Assembly (NCBI GenBank): GCA_006226545.1
Contig: SBGR01000030.1
Location: 1-61,551, forward strand
Source: Bacteroidota bacterium
GTDB lineage: Bacteria; Bacteroidota; Bacteroidia; UBA8524
Length of the DNA stretch: 61,551 nucleotides
Direction of reading: 5' to 3'
Part shown: positions 36,701 through 45,929 of the stretch, one piece after another
Layout: each line of letters begins with the position of its first letter
How positions within the stretch are numbered: position 1 is the first letter of the stretch
Translations under genes and position numbers: made by a program
The notes under the pieces: model-generated
The model's database searches: none
Seen by the model: only the letters and a program-made list of their open reading frames with translations
Told to the model about the DNA's origin: nothing

Positions 36701-39038
36701 TGTTCGTTTTGCAGATACCTCAAGTAATACCTACCAGGGCATCAACGAGTGGTCGTGGAGCTTTAGCGATGGTTCCTTCGCTCAAGTACAGAACCCAAGT
36801 AAGCTCTTTGTTGAACCGGGTAAATACTGGGTCGCTTTGCGGGTAACCGATACCTTGGGTTGTACCGATTCCATTTTCCAGCCCGACTTCATTGAGGTGG
36901 GAGGAACCAAGATCAGTTATACCTTCGACGTTACCTCAGGTTGTGAACCCCTGCTGGTAGAGATTAAGTCGCAAGCCAATGGAACAGCGGAGATCAAGTG
37001 GGATATGGGCGATGGAAAAAGCATCATCGATTCAGCCAACTTCATATACAGCTATACCAATGCCGGTCGCTACCAACCCATCGCTTTTGTAAAAGACAAT
37101 AACGGTTGCCAGTATAACCTGCCGGCAATTGACACCGTAAACGTAACCGAATCGCCGTCGCCAGATTTCTTGTATACCGCCGCCTGCTTAGGGTCGCCGG
37201 CCAATTTTACCAACGTGACCACGGTATTCGGTAATAATATTCGCTATTTCTGGGACTTCGGAACAGGAGATACCTCCTCGGCTGAATCACCAAACTACAT
37301 ATTCCCGGCTGCCGGTGATTATACCGTAAAGCTGAGGGCTGAAAACGATTCAGGCTGCGGACAAAACATCGCTAAAGACATTGTTGTACCGGTAGTCAAT
37401 GCAACATTGAGTCTTGATGCATCGCGTTCTTGTTCAGGTGAAGATGTGAAGCTCAGCATTGACAATAGCGGAATAGGTAGAACGATTCAGGTAGCCTGGC
37501 GTTTTGACGACGGAAGCAGCCTAACCAATGCTGATTCTGTGTGGAATCACGCTTACCCAAGCAAAGGAATTTACAAGCCTTGGGCGATTGTATTGAATGA
37601 ATACGGTTGTTACGATACCACGGCCATTGCCGACAGCGTGACGGTGGGTGATAATTTCCCGCCGGCCTCACCGTTTGTTTACCACGCTACGGTGATTGAT
37701 GATTATAGCACCGGTATTCGTTTTGAGCCTATTAATTCCATCGACTTCAGTCGCTATATCCTCTACCGAGAAAATGCGCAAGGTCAATTTGACTCGGTTG
37801 CTCAGTTAAAGGTGATGAGCGATACCCTGTTTGTAGACAATGTGCCAACCTTGCACCAGCCTTATCGCTATAAGGTGAAGGCTCGGAATTTCTGCGGACA
37901 CGCTTCTAGCGAAACACAAACGGTAGCGCACCGTACCGTGGAAGTAACGGCCTCTACCTCCGATGATGCGTCCTTCTTGCAATGGAATGCCTACGAAGGA
38001 TGGCCGGTAAGCAAATACGATATCTATCGTCTAAATGAGTTTGGCGATTACGTCTGGATTAAAGAAGTGCCGGGCAATAGAACGGAGGCCTACGATTCGG
38101 CTATTGTTTGTAACCGGGGCTACTACTATAAGGTAAACGCTGTTGGAACCGGAACAAGGGCATTGTCGTGGAGCGATAGCTCAGGCGCCATACCGAACTA
38201 TATCCCTTTTGTGCCGGAGAATGAACTGCTCTCGGCAAGCATTTTAAAAGAGAATCAGGTGGAAGTGCGCTGGACAGAAACAAAAGGAGGAAAGGTGCCG
38301 GTTGACAGTTATGTGCTCCTTCGCTCACGCGACGGCATTAGCTACGCGCCATTGCCTGCCCGAATTGACGATAACTCGTTTAGCCATGTAGACCGCGTGG
38401 ATAGCGCTTTCAAACGTTCTTACTACTACCAAGTGATGGCCAAAGACAGCTGCGGCTATTTCGCTAAGCCAAGTAACTATGGCAGAACCATGATGCTGAC
38501 GGTCAGCATGGACAGCATTGATAGACCAAAACTGGATTGGATGCCTTATGCCCATTGGGATGAAGGAGTTGACATCTACCGCATTGAGATCTTAAATGAA
38601 ACCGGCTTTGAATACGTAGATGAGGTGCACGGCTCTCGCTTGACTTACATTGATAAGAAAACAGATTTGAATGGCAGAAGGTCGTATATCTACCGGGTAG
38701 TGGCGGTGAGCACCGAAGACGGTGGAAAAGAGAGTCAATCTAATCCGGCGCCGGCGCAAGTGCGCACGCGTATCTATGTGCCTAATGCCTTCCATCCGGG
38801 TGGGCAAGAAGACAACCATACCTTCAGACCAAAGGGCATGTACGTGATGGAATACGAGCTGAACATCATCAACCGTTGGGGGCAGACTTTGTTCACGTCC
38901 GATTCAATGGACAAAGACTGGGACGGCACCTTTGAAGGGACGCCTGTTATGGAAGGACAATACTTCTATGTGATCAATTACAAAGGAACAGACGGCTTGG
39001 TAGAGCGCCTGAAAGGTTCTGTATACCTACTGCGCTAG
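33786..39038 (+). CDS. Giant PKD-repeat surface protein with T9SS type B sorting domain
   Basis: About 1750 residues. A TTG start gives MKYYFKRIFLALLFLGQAGFVLAQ, a good signal peptide; another TTG at 33771 is possible. The body is a long series of PKD domains, recognisable by repeated WDFGNG or WxFGDG motifs (SWSWDFGNGSTS, YLWDFGNGVTS, YQWTFGDGTTS, FFWDFGDGDTS). FN3-like modules follow at about 1270-1660. The end is a gliding-motility-associated C-terminal (CHU_C) domain: IYVPNAFHPGG, NIINRWGQTLF and KDWDGTFEGTPV. It is probably a cell-surface adhesin exported by T9SS. Its end overlaps the convergent thioredoxin-like gene by 12 nt. Confidence 0.92.
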   Translation: MKYYFKRIFLALLFLGQAGFVLAQTADFYASAQVGCANFSVSFYDQSNPTPTSWSWDFGNGSTSSSQNPSAIYTSPGMYTVTMTVTYSSGQIAVTKMDYIRVYTRPTANFSTPLATGCQPFNASFNNNSSAGSAPLRAYLWDFGNGVTSTAANPTFLYGQAGTYNVSLQVEDTNGCTHLVTKSSFITAQPKPSVTFSSSSNTSCSYPHIVALTNTSIANTGGNMTYQWDLGNGQTTGATNPSIQYALPGQYTVRLIGTNSLGCKDTMTRANYVDIQDLQADFTTNKFNGCPPFVSSFTNLTTPALSGAVYEWTFGNGVKSSSKDTAVRFVLPGTYDVKMKVISATGCSDSVIRTAYITAYNKPNANFTVNDSAACTPPLNAIFQNNSGGVASYQWTFGDGTTSAMQNPFKSYSDTGLYTVSLVLQGVNGCTDTAVRQSLMKIRRPKADFRPNLMEGCAPLTVDFSNTSVSVAPLASISYRFGDGTISNNPFPKKTFNDTGLYNPWIRIVTDDGCIDSAMYDTIGVGMKPTANFIADTFEGCRNLEVQFINLTNVGNPGVIANSWEWQTGAGAARFEFEPLVQFRSESKPYDILLIAKHHGCADSLKKDSFINILDPTARFIPTSSGCNGDLVTFTNQSVGGTSFFWDFGDGDTSNNYSEQHQYNAGAYNALLIVNDSVTGCIDSMESFIFVASNDNLKFRADTIGCTRQGVWFFDQTPGSSGWEWRFSDGQVFNSRNVFVQFAEPGFYDVTFSAVVQGCRTSTTKLRYLHIYGPSFDIQTNPDPVCVPENKEMICYIGGERPIQNKIGSLFAGTTLLQQFPNIGDTAYHHFTQVLQPQDSVYYMYYQARDTAGCLNFKFDTIQAYRPNVRFTETQYGSCDGVLFNYQTEVLDSTSPQPLQYHWDFDDGTRYTIDSLSAEHLFTQSALRNVRLIAEDGAGCKDTVNLAQQIELKPISAAFASSGRQKNCPPFFVRFADTSSNTYQGINEWSWSFSDGSFAQVQNPSKLFVEPGKYWVALRVTDTLGCTDSIFQPDFIEVGGTKISYTFDVTSGCEPLLVEIKSQANGTAEIKWDMGDGKSIIDSANFIYSYTNAGRYQPIAFVKDNNGCQYNLPAIDTVNVTESPSPDFLYTAACLGSPANFTNVTTVFGNNIRYFWDFGTGDTSSAESPNYIFPAAGDYTVKLRAENDSGCGQNIAKDIVVPVVNATLSLDASRSCSGEDVKLSIDNSGIGRTIQVAWRFDDGSSLTNADSVWNHAYPSKGIYKPWAIVLNEYGCYDTTAIADSVTVGDNFPPASPFVYHATVIDDYSTGIRFEPINSIDFSRYILYRENAQGQFDSVAQLKVMSDTLFVDNVPTLHQPYRYKVKARNFCGHASSETQTVAHRTVEVTASTSDDASFLQWNAYEGWPVSKYDIYRLNEFGDYVWIKEVPGNRTEAYDSAIVCNRGYYYKVNAVGTGTRALSWSDSSGAIPNYIPFVPENELLSASILKENQVEVRWTETKGGKVPVDSYVLLRSRDGISYAPLPARIDDNSFSHVDRVDSAFKRSYYYQVMAKDSCGYFAKPSNYGRTMMLTVSMDSIDRPKLDWMPYAHWDEGVDIYRIEILNETGFEYVDEVHGSRLTYIDKKTDLNGRRSYIYRVVAVSTEDGGKESQSNPAPAQVRTRIYVPNAFHPGGQEDNHTFRPKGMYVMEYELNIINRWGQTLFTSDSMDKDWDGTFEGTPVMEGQYFYVINYKGTDGLVERLKGSVYLLR

Positions 39039-39620
39039 CAGGGCTCGCAACTCCGTTTCTATACTTTGGCCTTTATCGGCTATGTACCAGTGTTGCACTT
39101 CCTCCATAACCTCGTCTTTCGGTCTGGTTTTTCCTTCCGCTTTCCATTGGTCCACAATGGCCTGAGCACCTGAAGGACGTGGCCCCCAAGTGTAGAGGGC
39201 TTCACCGGCCTCATCAAAGGCAATGAGTTTGGGAATGGAGTTGGTGCCGTCGGACAGAAACTGCTCCATCACTTCCGGGTAGTCGTCGCGCAAGAGTAGT
39301 CCCATAGACAAGAACTTCGCTTGTTCCACTATTTTGGCCATGATAGGCAGTATTTGGGCTGAATCTGCGCACCAAACTTCACTCAATACCAACCAATAGA
39401 TTTTAGGTCTTTTGCCTTTCAGCAAGGCAAGTGTTTCTTCGCTTAATTGATGGTGTTTGTCTAAACGGTCGGAACGCTTGGCGTTGAGCTTGGTAAAGAA
39501 AATCAAGCTTTCCGTTTGATTGGGTCCGCTGGTACGTCCTTGGTCTACCATGTCTTTGTGCAATTGACGGTATTCTTCGTAGGTGAAGGCATCGCGTACT
39601 AGGGATCTTTCCAATTTCAT
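39027..39620 (-). CDS. Thioredoxin-family protein with a WCADS motif
   Basis: A 197-residue thioredoxin-fold protein. The active-site region reads LVLSEVWCADSAQILPIMAKI, so only one of the two redox cysteines of a WCxxC motif is present. This is typical of a Bacteroidota group of cytoplasmic thioredoxin-like proteins, not evidence of damage. Disulfide exchange by the usual two-cysteine mechanism is therefore unlikely. A TAGATTTG -7 element ends 4 nt before the ATG (39625-39632). It is convergent with the PKD gene. Confidence 0.85.
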   Translation of the reverse strand: MKLERSLVRDAFTYEEYRQLHKDMVDQGRTSGPNQTESLIFFTKLNAKRSDRLDKHHQLSEETLALLKGKRPKIYWLVLSEVWCADSAQILPIMAKIVEQAKFLSMGLLLRDDYPEVMEQFLSDGTNSIPKLIAFDEAGEALYTWGPRPSGAQAIVDQWKAEGKTRPKDEVMEEVQHWYIADKGQSIETELRALLAQ

Positions 39621-39624
39621 GCGG

Positions 39625-39632
39625 CAAATCTA
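39625..39632 (-). promoter_or_regulatory. -7 promoter element of the thioredoxin-like gene
   Basis: On the minus strand TAGATTTG ends 4 nt before the ATG at 39620, again predicting a leaderless or nearly leaderless mRNA. No good -33 element was seen. Confidence 0.5.
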
Positions 39633-39689
39633 CGTTTTATGCTTGGTCTTTTGGTGGCATAGCCGATGCACTTGCTGTAAATTGCGCCC

Positions 39690-39941
39690 ATGTGGAAAGA
39701 ATCAGAAAATGCACTGGAGCGTTCGTATGAATTTAAAGATTTCGTAGCTGCAATTGCCTTTATGGTGAATGCCGCCATGTACATCGAACAGTTGGATCAC
39801 CATCCCATCTGGACGAACGTTTACAACAAGGTATTTGTCAAGCTTCAAACACACGATGCAGGCGATACCGTTACAGACAAAGACCGTAAGCTGGCCGAGG
39901 TACTCGATCAGGTTTACGAGGAGATTACCAAAAAGGCTTAA
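39690..39941 (+). CDS. phhB: 4a-hydroxytetrahydrobiopterin dehydratase (pterin-4a-carbinolamine dehydratase)
   Basis: An 83-residue enzyme with the family motif HHPIWTNVYNKVFVKLQTHDAG, which carries the catalytic histidines. It regenerates the pterin cofactor after aromatic amino acid hydroxylation. At 83 residues it is short, as is usual for this family. No hydroxylase gene lies nearby in this window. Its 3' end overlaps the convergent M14 peptidase gene by four bases. TAAATTG ends 5 nt before the ATG. Confidence 0.92.
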   Translation: MWKESENALERSYEFKDFVAAIAFMVNAAMYIEQLDHHPIWTNVYNKVFVKLQTHDAGDTVTDKDRKLAEVLDQVYEEITKKA

Positions 39942-41695
39942 TGCAAAGGAATCACCGGATACCTTCTGTGGGTTCGTTCGTAATAAGGTGAGTTTCGGTA
40001 GATAAAATAGAGCTGTTCAAAGGAGCTGTTAGCGAAGTCGGGATTGTTGTTCTTAATCCTTTCAAATCGCTTTTTCAGCTCCGGATCTTCTTGGAGCATT
40101 TGCGCGGCTATGTCTTCAAATACATAGGCCGAAAACCATTCTTTCTGCTGTAAGATGCCATCAAAGAAATTCCAGTTGAAATAGGAATCCGGCGCGATGG
40201 GTTCTAAAACATTCACCAAGAAATTCAGGTTCTCTGCTTCAACATACACGAGGTAATCGCCGGCATGAAGGGTTACGGAGTCTGGGTAAGCACTCACTTT
40301 GGTTCCGCTGTGCACATAATGACTCTCATACGCTTCCGTGCTCGTGCCAAAGCTATCGATATAGTATACTTCGGTTACCACCAAACTATCTTTTTCCAGT
40401 TGGTGCAAAGCGATGCCATTGGCTTTTAATCGCTCGGTTACCGCTGTCCACTGTGCGGGCACATAATACGCCTTAGGTACACGAACCATCAAATCGGGAA
40501 CAAACTTATCGTGGTAGGCAATCTTCTTTTGAAACGGTTTTGAGCGATCGTAATAGAGCCTTGGCAATCCACTCACTTCACTCTTTTTATAGCCAGCTTC
40601 ATACCCTTTGAAAAGAAGGCTGTCGGGGTGTGCAAAGGGTGAACTAGGAAAATGCGGGGTATACTGCATGGGCTTCCACTTCACGGTTTGCAAAAACCTG
40701 CCTCGCTTCAAGGCCAAAGCTCTTCCTTGCTTTTCTTTTTCCTTGGCCCTGGACGGATGCATGGTGGAGGTGGTTTGAATCAGTTCTTCCAATAGGGCAT
40801 AGGTGGCTTTAACGCGCTGGTCAAAGGGCTTCAGCATATGGGTCTCGGAAACCAATGAGATGCAATCCCACATCGCTACATAACCATTGGAGTAGCGCGG
40901 GGTCTCAAAGAACGCATGAATGCCGCTATCCGGTGCCACGCCGTGAACGTTAACATAAGGCACCATTTCCATTCCCCTTTTGTACATGCCGTTGTACAGA
41001 TTCGGGATGAAGAAATTCTCTATCAGCCTGTCCATTTGCGGACCGTATTTCTCGTTTTGCGAATGAATTAAGGTCATGGTATACTGGTAGTCGGCGCCGT
41101 TGGACACGTGCGTATCCATAAACACATGGGGTTTCCAAGTATGGAAGATGGTATAGAATGCAAAGGTGTTTTGCGCGTCGGCTTTGATGAAGTCGCGGTT
41201 CAAATCGAGGTTTTTGGCGTTACCGCGGAACCCGTAAGCTTCCGGTCCCACTTGGTTAGCGCGCGAATGGCTATTGCGGTTTAAGGCGCCGCCGATATTG
41301 TAGAATGGAATAACAATCAAACGTACATTGCTCCAGCGCTTCCGTCTGCTGCTGTCTAGGCTAAGGTCGCGTAACAGCATAAGCGAGGCTTCAACGCCAT
41401 CGGGTTCGCCGGGGTGAATTGCGTTATTGATTAAAATAACTTCCTTGTCTGTGGTGGGATTGAAATCTTGGCTCGCATCGTAGACCAACACATGAATGGG
41501 TCTTCCGGCGTCTGAGCTGCCGTAGCTGAAGAGCTTCACATAAGGCGAGAGGCTGTCGAGTTGCTGGCAGTAGCGTATTCCTGCTTCGTAGGTAAAGCTT
41601 TCCTTACCACCTGATGTCTCATAGGCAGTAAGTATGGGTTGGGCTTGACTAGCGAGTCCACTGAGGAGGAATAAGGCAAACAAGAAATGGCGCAT
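39938..41695 (-). CDS. M14-family zinc carboxypeptidase
   Basis: A 585-residue exported metallopeptidase. The start at 41695 gives MRHFLFALFLLSGLASQAQ, a clean signal peptide; the longer frame adds seven unlikely residues. Zinc ligands are His and Glu in NNAIHPGEPDGVEA and the third His in MDTHVSNGAD; the catalytic Glu may be in SLVSETHML. LDLNRDFIKA is also typical. The family removes C-terminal residues or cleaves cell-wall peptides; the specific substrate is unknown. Confidence 0.9.
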   Translation of the reverse strand: MRHFLFALFLLSGLASQAQPILTAYETSGGKESFTYEAGIRYCQQLDSLSPYVKLFSYGSSDAGRPIHVLVYDASQDFNPTTDKEVILINNAIHPGEPDGVEASLMLLRDLSLDSSRRKRWSNVRLIVIPFYNIGGALNRNSHSRANQVGPEAYGFRGNAKNLDLNRDFIKADAQNTFAFYTIFHTWKPHVFMDTHVSNGADYQYTMTLIHSQNEKYGPQMDRLIENFFIPNLYNGMYKRGMEMVPYVNVHGVAPDSGIHAFFETPRYSNGYVAMWDCISLVSETHMLKPFDQRVKATYALLEELIQTTSTMHPSRAKEKEKQGRALALKRGRFLQTVKWKPMQYTPHFPSSPFAHPDSLLFKGYEAGYKKSEVSGLPRLYYDRSKPFQKKIAYHDKFVPDLMVRVPKAYYVPAQWTAVTERLKANGIALHQLEKDSLVVTEVYYIDSFGTSTEAYESHYVHSGTKVSAYPDSVTLHAGDYLVYVEAENLNFLVNVLEPIAPDSYFNWNFFDGILQQKEWFSAYVFEDIAAQMLQEDPELKKRFERIKNNNPDFANSSFEQLYFIYRNSPYYERTHRRYPVIPLH

Positions 41696-41738
41696 GCCGC
41701 AATTTACACACGCCATCTGAAATTACATTTGCCTCTGA

Positions 41739-42659
41739 TTAGCGTTGAACGGTTTCAATTTGCAAGGTCTCAATCACTTTTCTATCCATCACATGTTGGA
41801 TCCGTTCCCAATGAAAGGTATTCATGAAGCCGGTTTGTAAGTTGTACTGAAATTCCAATTTATCGTTGATTTGGAAATCGGTAACCTTGAAATCCTTGGG
41901 TACTTTCTTCATTAATTTCCGCAAGGTCTCATCGATGATTGGGCTTGATTTCTCTTCGTCTAGCGTTTGCAGGTATTGCACGTTGGCGTAGCTTTTCGCT
42001 ACGTTCAGCTCGTTCATGGTAATGTGGAGAATACCCGGGAAAGGCTTTTCCGGATTGAGTACATTGGGTAATTCCGACTCAGCTTCCAATGCTTCTCCAA
42101 TGGTAAATTCAACGCCATACAAAGAATGGTAGCTCAGTATGTCTTTAGCGATTCCATTGCTGATGGCAAACTCTCCCGTTAAGCTTGTCTTAAGGCTTTT
42201 AAGCACGGTTTTGACAGGCACTTCTTTGGTTACCTTGATGATTGAATCGATTCTTTTGTGAATCTGCGTTTCGATGCTTTTCCAGTTTACAATACGATCA
42301 AAGGTGCCGAAGTAGTCGGTTTTGTATACCACCTTGATATTGGAAATAAGCGATCCAAGGTGGTCGTTGAAATTCAGCTCACCACTGTCTTGCACCTGCG
42401 CATTGCGGTAAATCCAATGCATCACTTTATACTCTTCGCCTGCTTCTGCAACGGTCAGGTCAACATCGTAATTGAAAACGTGCTTGGAAGTGAGTTTGCC
42501 TTCGCGGTAGTCGATGCGCTGCTTTTCCATGGAATAGTGCACCGTATCACCCACTTCAGCTAACATCACGATGCCTGCAGTGGAATCGGTATAATACTGG
42601 GCTGAGGCGGTATGAACGATAAAGAAAAAGGCAAACAGGGTAAAAAGGGTTCTATTCAT
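41739..42659 (-). CDS. Hypothetical exported protein
   Basis: A 306-residue protein with a signal peptide (MNRTLFTLFAFFFIVHTASAQ) and a mixed beta-rich body. No known motif is visible, and I do not recognise the family. It lies 16 nt downstream of metH (second part) and about 45 nt before the M14 peptidase gene on the same strand. It could therefore be read through from the metH transcript. Confidence 0.7.
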   Translation of the reverse strand: MNRTLFTLFAFFFIVHTASAQYYTDSTAGIVMLAEVGDTVHYSMEKQRIDYREGKLTSKHVFNYDVDLTVAEAGEEYKVMHWIYRNAQVQDSGELNFNDHLGSLISNIKVVYKTDYFGTFDRIVNWKSIETQIHKRIDSIIKVTKEVPVKTVLKSLKTSLTGEFAISNGIAKDILSYHSLYGVEFTIGEALEAESELPNVLNPEKPFPGILHITMNELNVAKSYANVQYLQTLDEEKSSPIIDETLRKLMKKVPKDFKVTDFQINDKLEFQYNLQTGFMNTFHWERIQHVMDRKVIETLQIETVQR

Positions 42660-42675
42660 AGGTTCATTATAAAGT

Positions 42676-45360
42676 TTAGTAATTTAATACAGGGCTGAGC
42701 CATTTTTCTACCCATTCTACGCTATGGCCTTTGCGTTGTGCGTAATCGTGAACTTGGTCTTTATCAATTTTTCCCAAGCCGAAGTACTTGCTCTCCGGAT
42801 GTGAGAAATAGAAACCGCTCACAGCTGCTGCCGGCATCATCGCCATGCTTTCGGTCAATTGCATGTCGGTGTTTTCTTCCGCCTTGAGTAAATCAAATAA
42901 AGGACGTTTTTCCGTATGATCCGGACAGGCCGGGTAGCCCGGAGCCGGACGGATGCCTTGGTATTTTTCGCTAATCAGCTCTTCGTTGTTGAGCTTCTCA
43001 TCGCTATAGGCCCACAGTTCTGTTCTCACTTTATGGTGCATGCATTCGGCAAAGGCTTCTGCTAAACGATCGGCTAGGGCTTTGGCCATGATGGCGCGGT
43101 AATCGTCCAGTTCAGCTTCGTATTTTTTCACCAATTCTTCCACGCGCAATCCGGCCGTTACCGCAAATCCGCCAAGGTAATCGGCTTTGCCACTTTCTTT
43201 TGGCGCGATAAAATCTGCTAGCGATAGGTTGGGTAAACCCGCTGCTTTTTGGTTTTGCTGACGCAAGAAATGGAAGGTTTCCTGCACGCCTGAACGCGTC
43301 TCATCACGGTAGATTTCTACGTCGTCATCCACGCGGTTAGCCGGGAATATGCCCACCACGCCGTTAGCGGTGAACAACCGTCTGTTTACAATCTCATCCA
43401 ACATGGCATTGGCATCTTGGAATAGGCGAGTGGCTTCTTCACCAACCACGTCATCTTTTAGTATCGATGGATATTTACCGGCCAGCTCCCAGCTCTGGAA
43501 GAAGGGGGTCCAGTCGATGTACTTGCGCAACTCATCCAGCGGGAAGTTGCGGAAGGCTTTCACGCCAATCTGTTTCGGCGCCGGAGGTGTATAGTTGTCC
43601 CAATCCAGTTTCAGCGCGTTAGCACGAGCGTCTTTGATGGATATCAGGTTCTTTACTGCTTTACGTTTGTGGTAATCGTCGCGGAAATCGGCATTCTCTT
43701 GCTTCACCTGTGCGCGGTAGGCCGTCATTTGCTCCTCGCTAATCAGGCTACTCACCACCGGTACGCTTTTAGAGGCATCCAAAACATGTACTACCGGACC
43801 GGAATATACCGGATCAATCTTCACGGCAGTATGCACTCTGGAGGTAGTGGCGCCACCAATCAATAGCGGAATGTCCATGCCCAATCGCTCCATTTCAGAA
43901 GCCACGTGTACCATCTCATCGAGCGATGGAGTGATGAGTCCGGAAAGACCAATCACATCTACTTTCTCTTCAATGGCTTTTTGCAAGATTTTATCGGCAG
44001 GCACCATCACGCCCATATCGATAATTTCATAGCTATTGCAGCTTAATACAACGCCAACAATGTTTTTACCGATATCGTGCACGTCACCCTTTACGGTGGC
44101 CATCAAGACCTTGCCATTGGCTTTGTCGTTTTGTGGGTTAAGGCGCTTCTCTTCTTCCATGTACGGAAGGAGGTAGGCTACGGCTTTCTTCATCACCCTA
44201 GCCGATTTCACCACCTGTGGCAAGAACATCTTACCGGCTCCGAAAAGGTCGCCTACCACGTTCATGCCGTTCATCAGCGGACCTTCAATCACGTGCAGCG
44301 GGCGCGGGTATTTGGTGCGGGCTTCTTCCACGTCTACTTCCACGAAGTCGGTGATGCCTTTTACCAAGGCATGACTCAGGCGTTCTTCCACCGGGGCTTC
44401 TCTCCAGCTGAGGTCTTCTTTTTTCTCTTTCGCTTTGCCTTTGAAGTTTTCAGCGAAGTCGAGCAAGCGCTCTGTGGCATCGTCGCGTCTATCCAGGAGC
44501 ACGTCTTCCACACGCTCTAAAAGTTCTTTATCGATTTCATCGTATACCTCCAGCTGGCTTGGGTTTACAATGCCCATGTCCATGCCGTGGTGGATGCCGT
44601 GGAAAAGGAATGCAGAGTGCATGGCCTCGCGTACCGGGTCATTGCCGCGGAAGGAGAAGGACACGTTAGATACCCCACCGCTCACCTTGGCGCCGGGCAG
44701 GTTTTCTTTGATCCATTTGGTAGCGCGGAAGAAGTCGATGGCATTGCGTCTATGCTCTTCCATGCCGGTGGCTACCGGGAAGATATTCGGGTCGAAGATG
44801 ATATCGGCCGGGTTGAACTGCACCTGATCTACCAGAATACGGTAGGCGCGTTCGCATATTTCTATTCGTCGCTCGTAGCTGTCGGCCTGTCCTTCTTCAT
44901 CGAATGCCATCACGATTACAGCGGCACCGTAGCGTTTTACTTTTTTCGCTTGCGCGATGAATTCAGCTTCGCCACCTTTCATGGAGATGGAGTTTACCAC
45001 CCCTTTGCCCTGGATCACTTGGAGTCCGGCTTCAATGATTTCCCATTTGGAAGAGTCGATCATCACGGGCACTCTAGCGATATCGGGCTCTGAAGCGATA
45101 AGGTTGAGAAAACGTACCATGGCTTCTTTGCCATCGATCATGCCCTCGTCCATGTTGATGTCGATGATTTGTGCACCGCCATTTACCTGCTCACGCGCAA
45201 TCTCCACCGCATCTTCGTAGCGCCCTTCTTGTATACAGCGCAGGAACTTACGGCTACCCGTTACGTTAGTCCGTTCACCAACATTGATGAAGTTAGATCC
45301 ACTGTAGATGATGAGTGGCTCTAAACCACTCAGAGTTAGGCTATAATTAGCGTTGTTCAT
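42676..45360 (-). CDS. metH: Methionine synthase, B12-binding part (MetH C-terminal protein)
   Basis: An 894-residue cobalamin-dependent methionine synthase lacking the homocysteine module. Order: pterin-binding domain ([17 protein letters not shown]; about 20-290), B12 cap and Rossmann domains ([17 protein letters not shown] with the cobalt-ligating His of DxHxxG; about 350-540), and the AdoMet-activation domain (about 560-890; [17 protein letters not shown]). The start at 45360 is chosen because the family begins here and it overlaps the four-helix-bundle gene as ATGA. A longer frame reads into the heptamer repeat (MVYGPWT) and is rejected. With the protein at 46936-45929 it makes a full MetH, which methylates homocysteine using methyl-THF. 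Confidence 0.96.
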   Translation of the reverse strand: MNNANYSLTLSGLEPLIIYSGSNFINVGERTNVTGSRKFLRCIQEGRYEDAVEIAREQVNGGAQIIDINMDEGMIDGKEAMVRFLNLIASEPDIARVPVMIDSSKWEIIEAGLQVIQGKGVVNSISMKGGEAEFIAQAKKVKRYGAAVIVMAFDEEGQADSYERRIEICERAYRILVDQVQFNPADIIFDPNIFPVATGMEEHRRNAIDFFRATKWIKENLPGAKVSGGVSNVSFSFRGNDPVREAMHSAFLFHGIHHGMDMGIVNPSQLEVYDEIDKELLERVEDVLLDRRDDATERLLDFAENFKGKAKEKKEDLSWREAPVEERLSHALVKGITDFVEVDVEEARTKYPRPLHVIEGPLMNGMNVVGDLFGAGKMFLPQVVKSARVMKKAVAYLLPYMEEEKRLNPQNDKANGKVLMATVKGDVHDIGKNIVGVVLSCNSYEIIDMGVMVPADKILQKAIEEKVDVIGLSGLITPSLDEMVHVASEMERLGMDIPLLIGGATTSRVHTAVKIDPVYSGPVVHVLDASKSVPVVSSLISEEQMTAYRAQVKQENADFRDDYHKRKAVKNLISIKDARANALKLDWDNYTPPAPKQIGVKAFRNFPLDELRKYIDWTPFFQSWELAGKYPSILKDDVVGEEATRLFQDANAMLDEIVNRRLFTANGVVGIFPANRVDDDVEIYRDETRSGVQETFHFLRQQNQKAAGLPNLSLADFIAPKESGKADYLGGFAVTAGLRVEELVKKYEAELDDYRAIMAKALADRLAEAFAECMHHKVRTELWAYSDEKLNNEELISEKYQGIRPAPGYPACPDHTEKRPLFDLLKAEENTDMQLTESMAMMPAAAVSGFYFSHPESKYFGLGKIDKDQVHDYAQRKGHSVEWVEKWLSPVLNY

Positions 45361-45782
45361 AATTTTATTGACCATAGTCCATGGACCATAGACCATAGTA
45401 TGGTCAGGACTGAGTTAAGGTTCCTTTTAGGTATTAATGTATTTTGTAAGGTCTGGGTTCGCTTAATTAGTTTTTCGGAAGCAGTATAAAGGGTAGATTC
45501 AGTTGCACTCTTTAAGTAGCCTCTACGTTGGGCTATATACAGGCAAGAAACTACCTCAATACTTGATCGAATCGCCATAGTTAAAAAGCGAGCAAATTCA
45601 CGATTGCTTTGGCCCTGTGAGCCTTCTGCAATGTTTAACACGGCAGAATCAGCAGCTCTTTGAATTTGAGAGGTCAAATTAAAAAGCTCCGATTTTGGAA
45701 ATGTTTGTGTTAATGAATTCACCTGTGCGCTAATTTCTAATGCTTCTTTCCAGATTTCTAGTTTTTCAAATTTGAATGACAT
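45357..45782 (-). CDS. Four-helix-bundle protein (S23/IVS type) inserted between the metH genes
   Basis: A 141-residue protein of the 23S rRNA-intervening-sequence / four-helix-bundle family: [52 protein letters not shown]. It separates the homocysteine- and cobalamin-binding halves of MetH and overlaps the second as ATGA. Its last residues ([12 protein letters not shown]) are encoded by a heptamer repeat array (45370-45405), so the normal C-terminus has been extended. An inverted copy of the array lies upstream (45877-45929). The biological role of these proteins is unknown; some relatives bind nucleic acids or assist retroelements. Confidence 0.88.
   Translation of the reverse strand: MSFKFEKLEIWKEALEISAQVNSLTQTFPKSELFNLTSQIQRAADSAVLNIAEGSQGQSNREFARFLTMAIRSSIEVVSCLYIAQRRGYLKSATESTLYTASEKLIKRTQTLQNTLIPKRNLNSVLTILWSMVHGLWSIKL
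45370..45405. repeat. Heptamer repeat array, family 1 (ATGGTCY), left inverted copy
   Basis: Degenerate tandem heptamers of the type GACCATA/GGACCAT lie at the end of the four-helix-bundle gene. An 18-nt stretch (45379-45396) is perfectly complementary to 45900-45917, so the two arrays around the gene form an inverted repeat with about 500 nt between them. Confidence 0.85.
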
Positions 45783-45876
45783 AATGGTAATTTTTGGTTC
45801 ATTCCAAAATTAGCCGGTCACTCATTTACAGTTGTACTTTCCTCGTCATATTCTCCTCACATGCTCGAGACAATTT

Positions 45877-45929
45877 CCATGGTCCATGGTCCATGGTCCA
45901 TGGTCTATGGTCCATGGTCTATCGTCTAT
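45877..45929. repeat. Heptamer repeat array, family 1 (ATGGTCY), right inverted copy
   Basis: Seven or more tandem heptamers (ATGGTCC/ATGGTCT/ATCGTCT) lie between the stop of the homocysteine-methyltransferase gene and the four-helix-bundle gene. They are in inverted orientation relative to the array at 45370-45405, with an 18-nt perfect match. Confidence 0.88.

Noticed and set aside
39027..39620. Thioredoxin-like gene as inactive because of a lost cysteine
   Set aside because: The single-cysteine WC-D form is usual in this Bacteroidota group, so it is not evidence of decay.
45357..45396. Extended N-terminus of metH-C beginning MVYGPWT
   Set aside because: It translates a heptamer array. 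The family start lies at 45360, and the same extension appears before pntB, where it is also only repeat.
45370..45929. CRISPR array
   Set aside because: Short heptamer tandem repeats have no spacers of constant length and no cas genes are nearby. The same holds for the other arrays.
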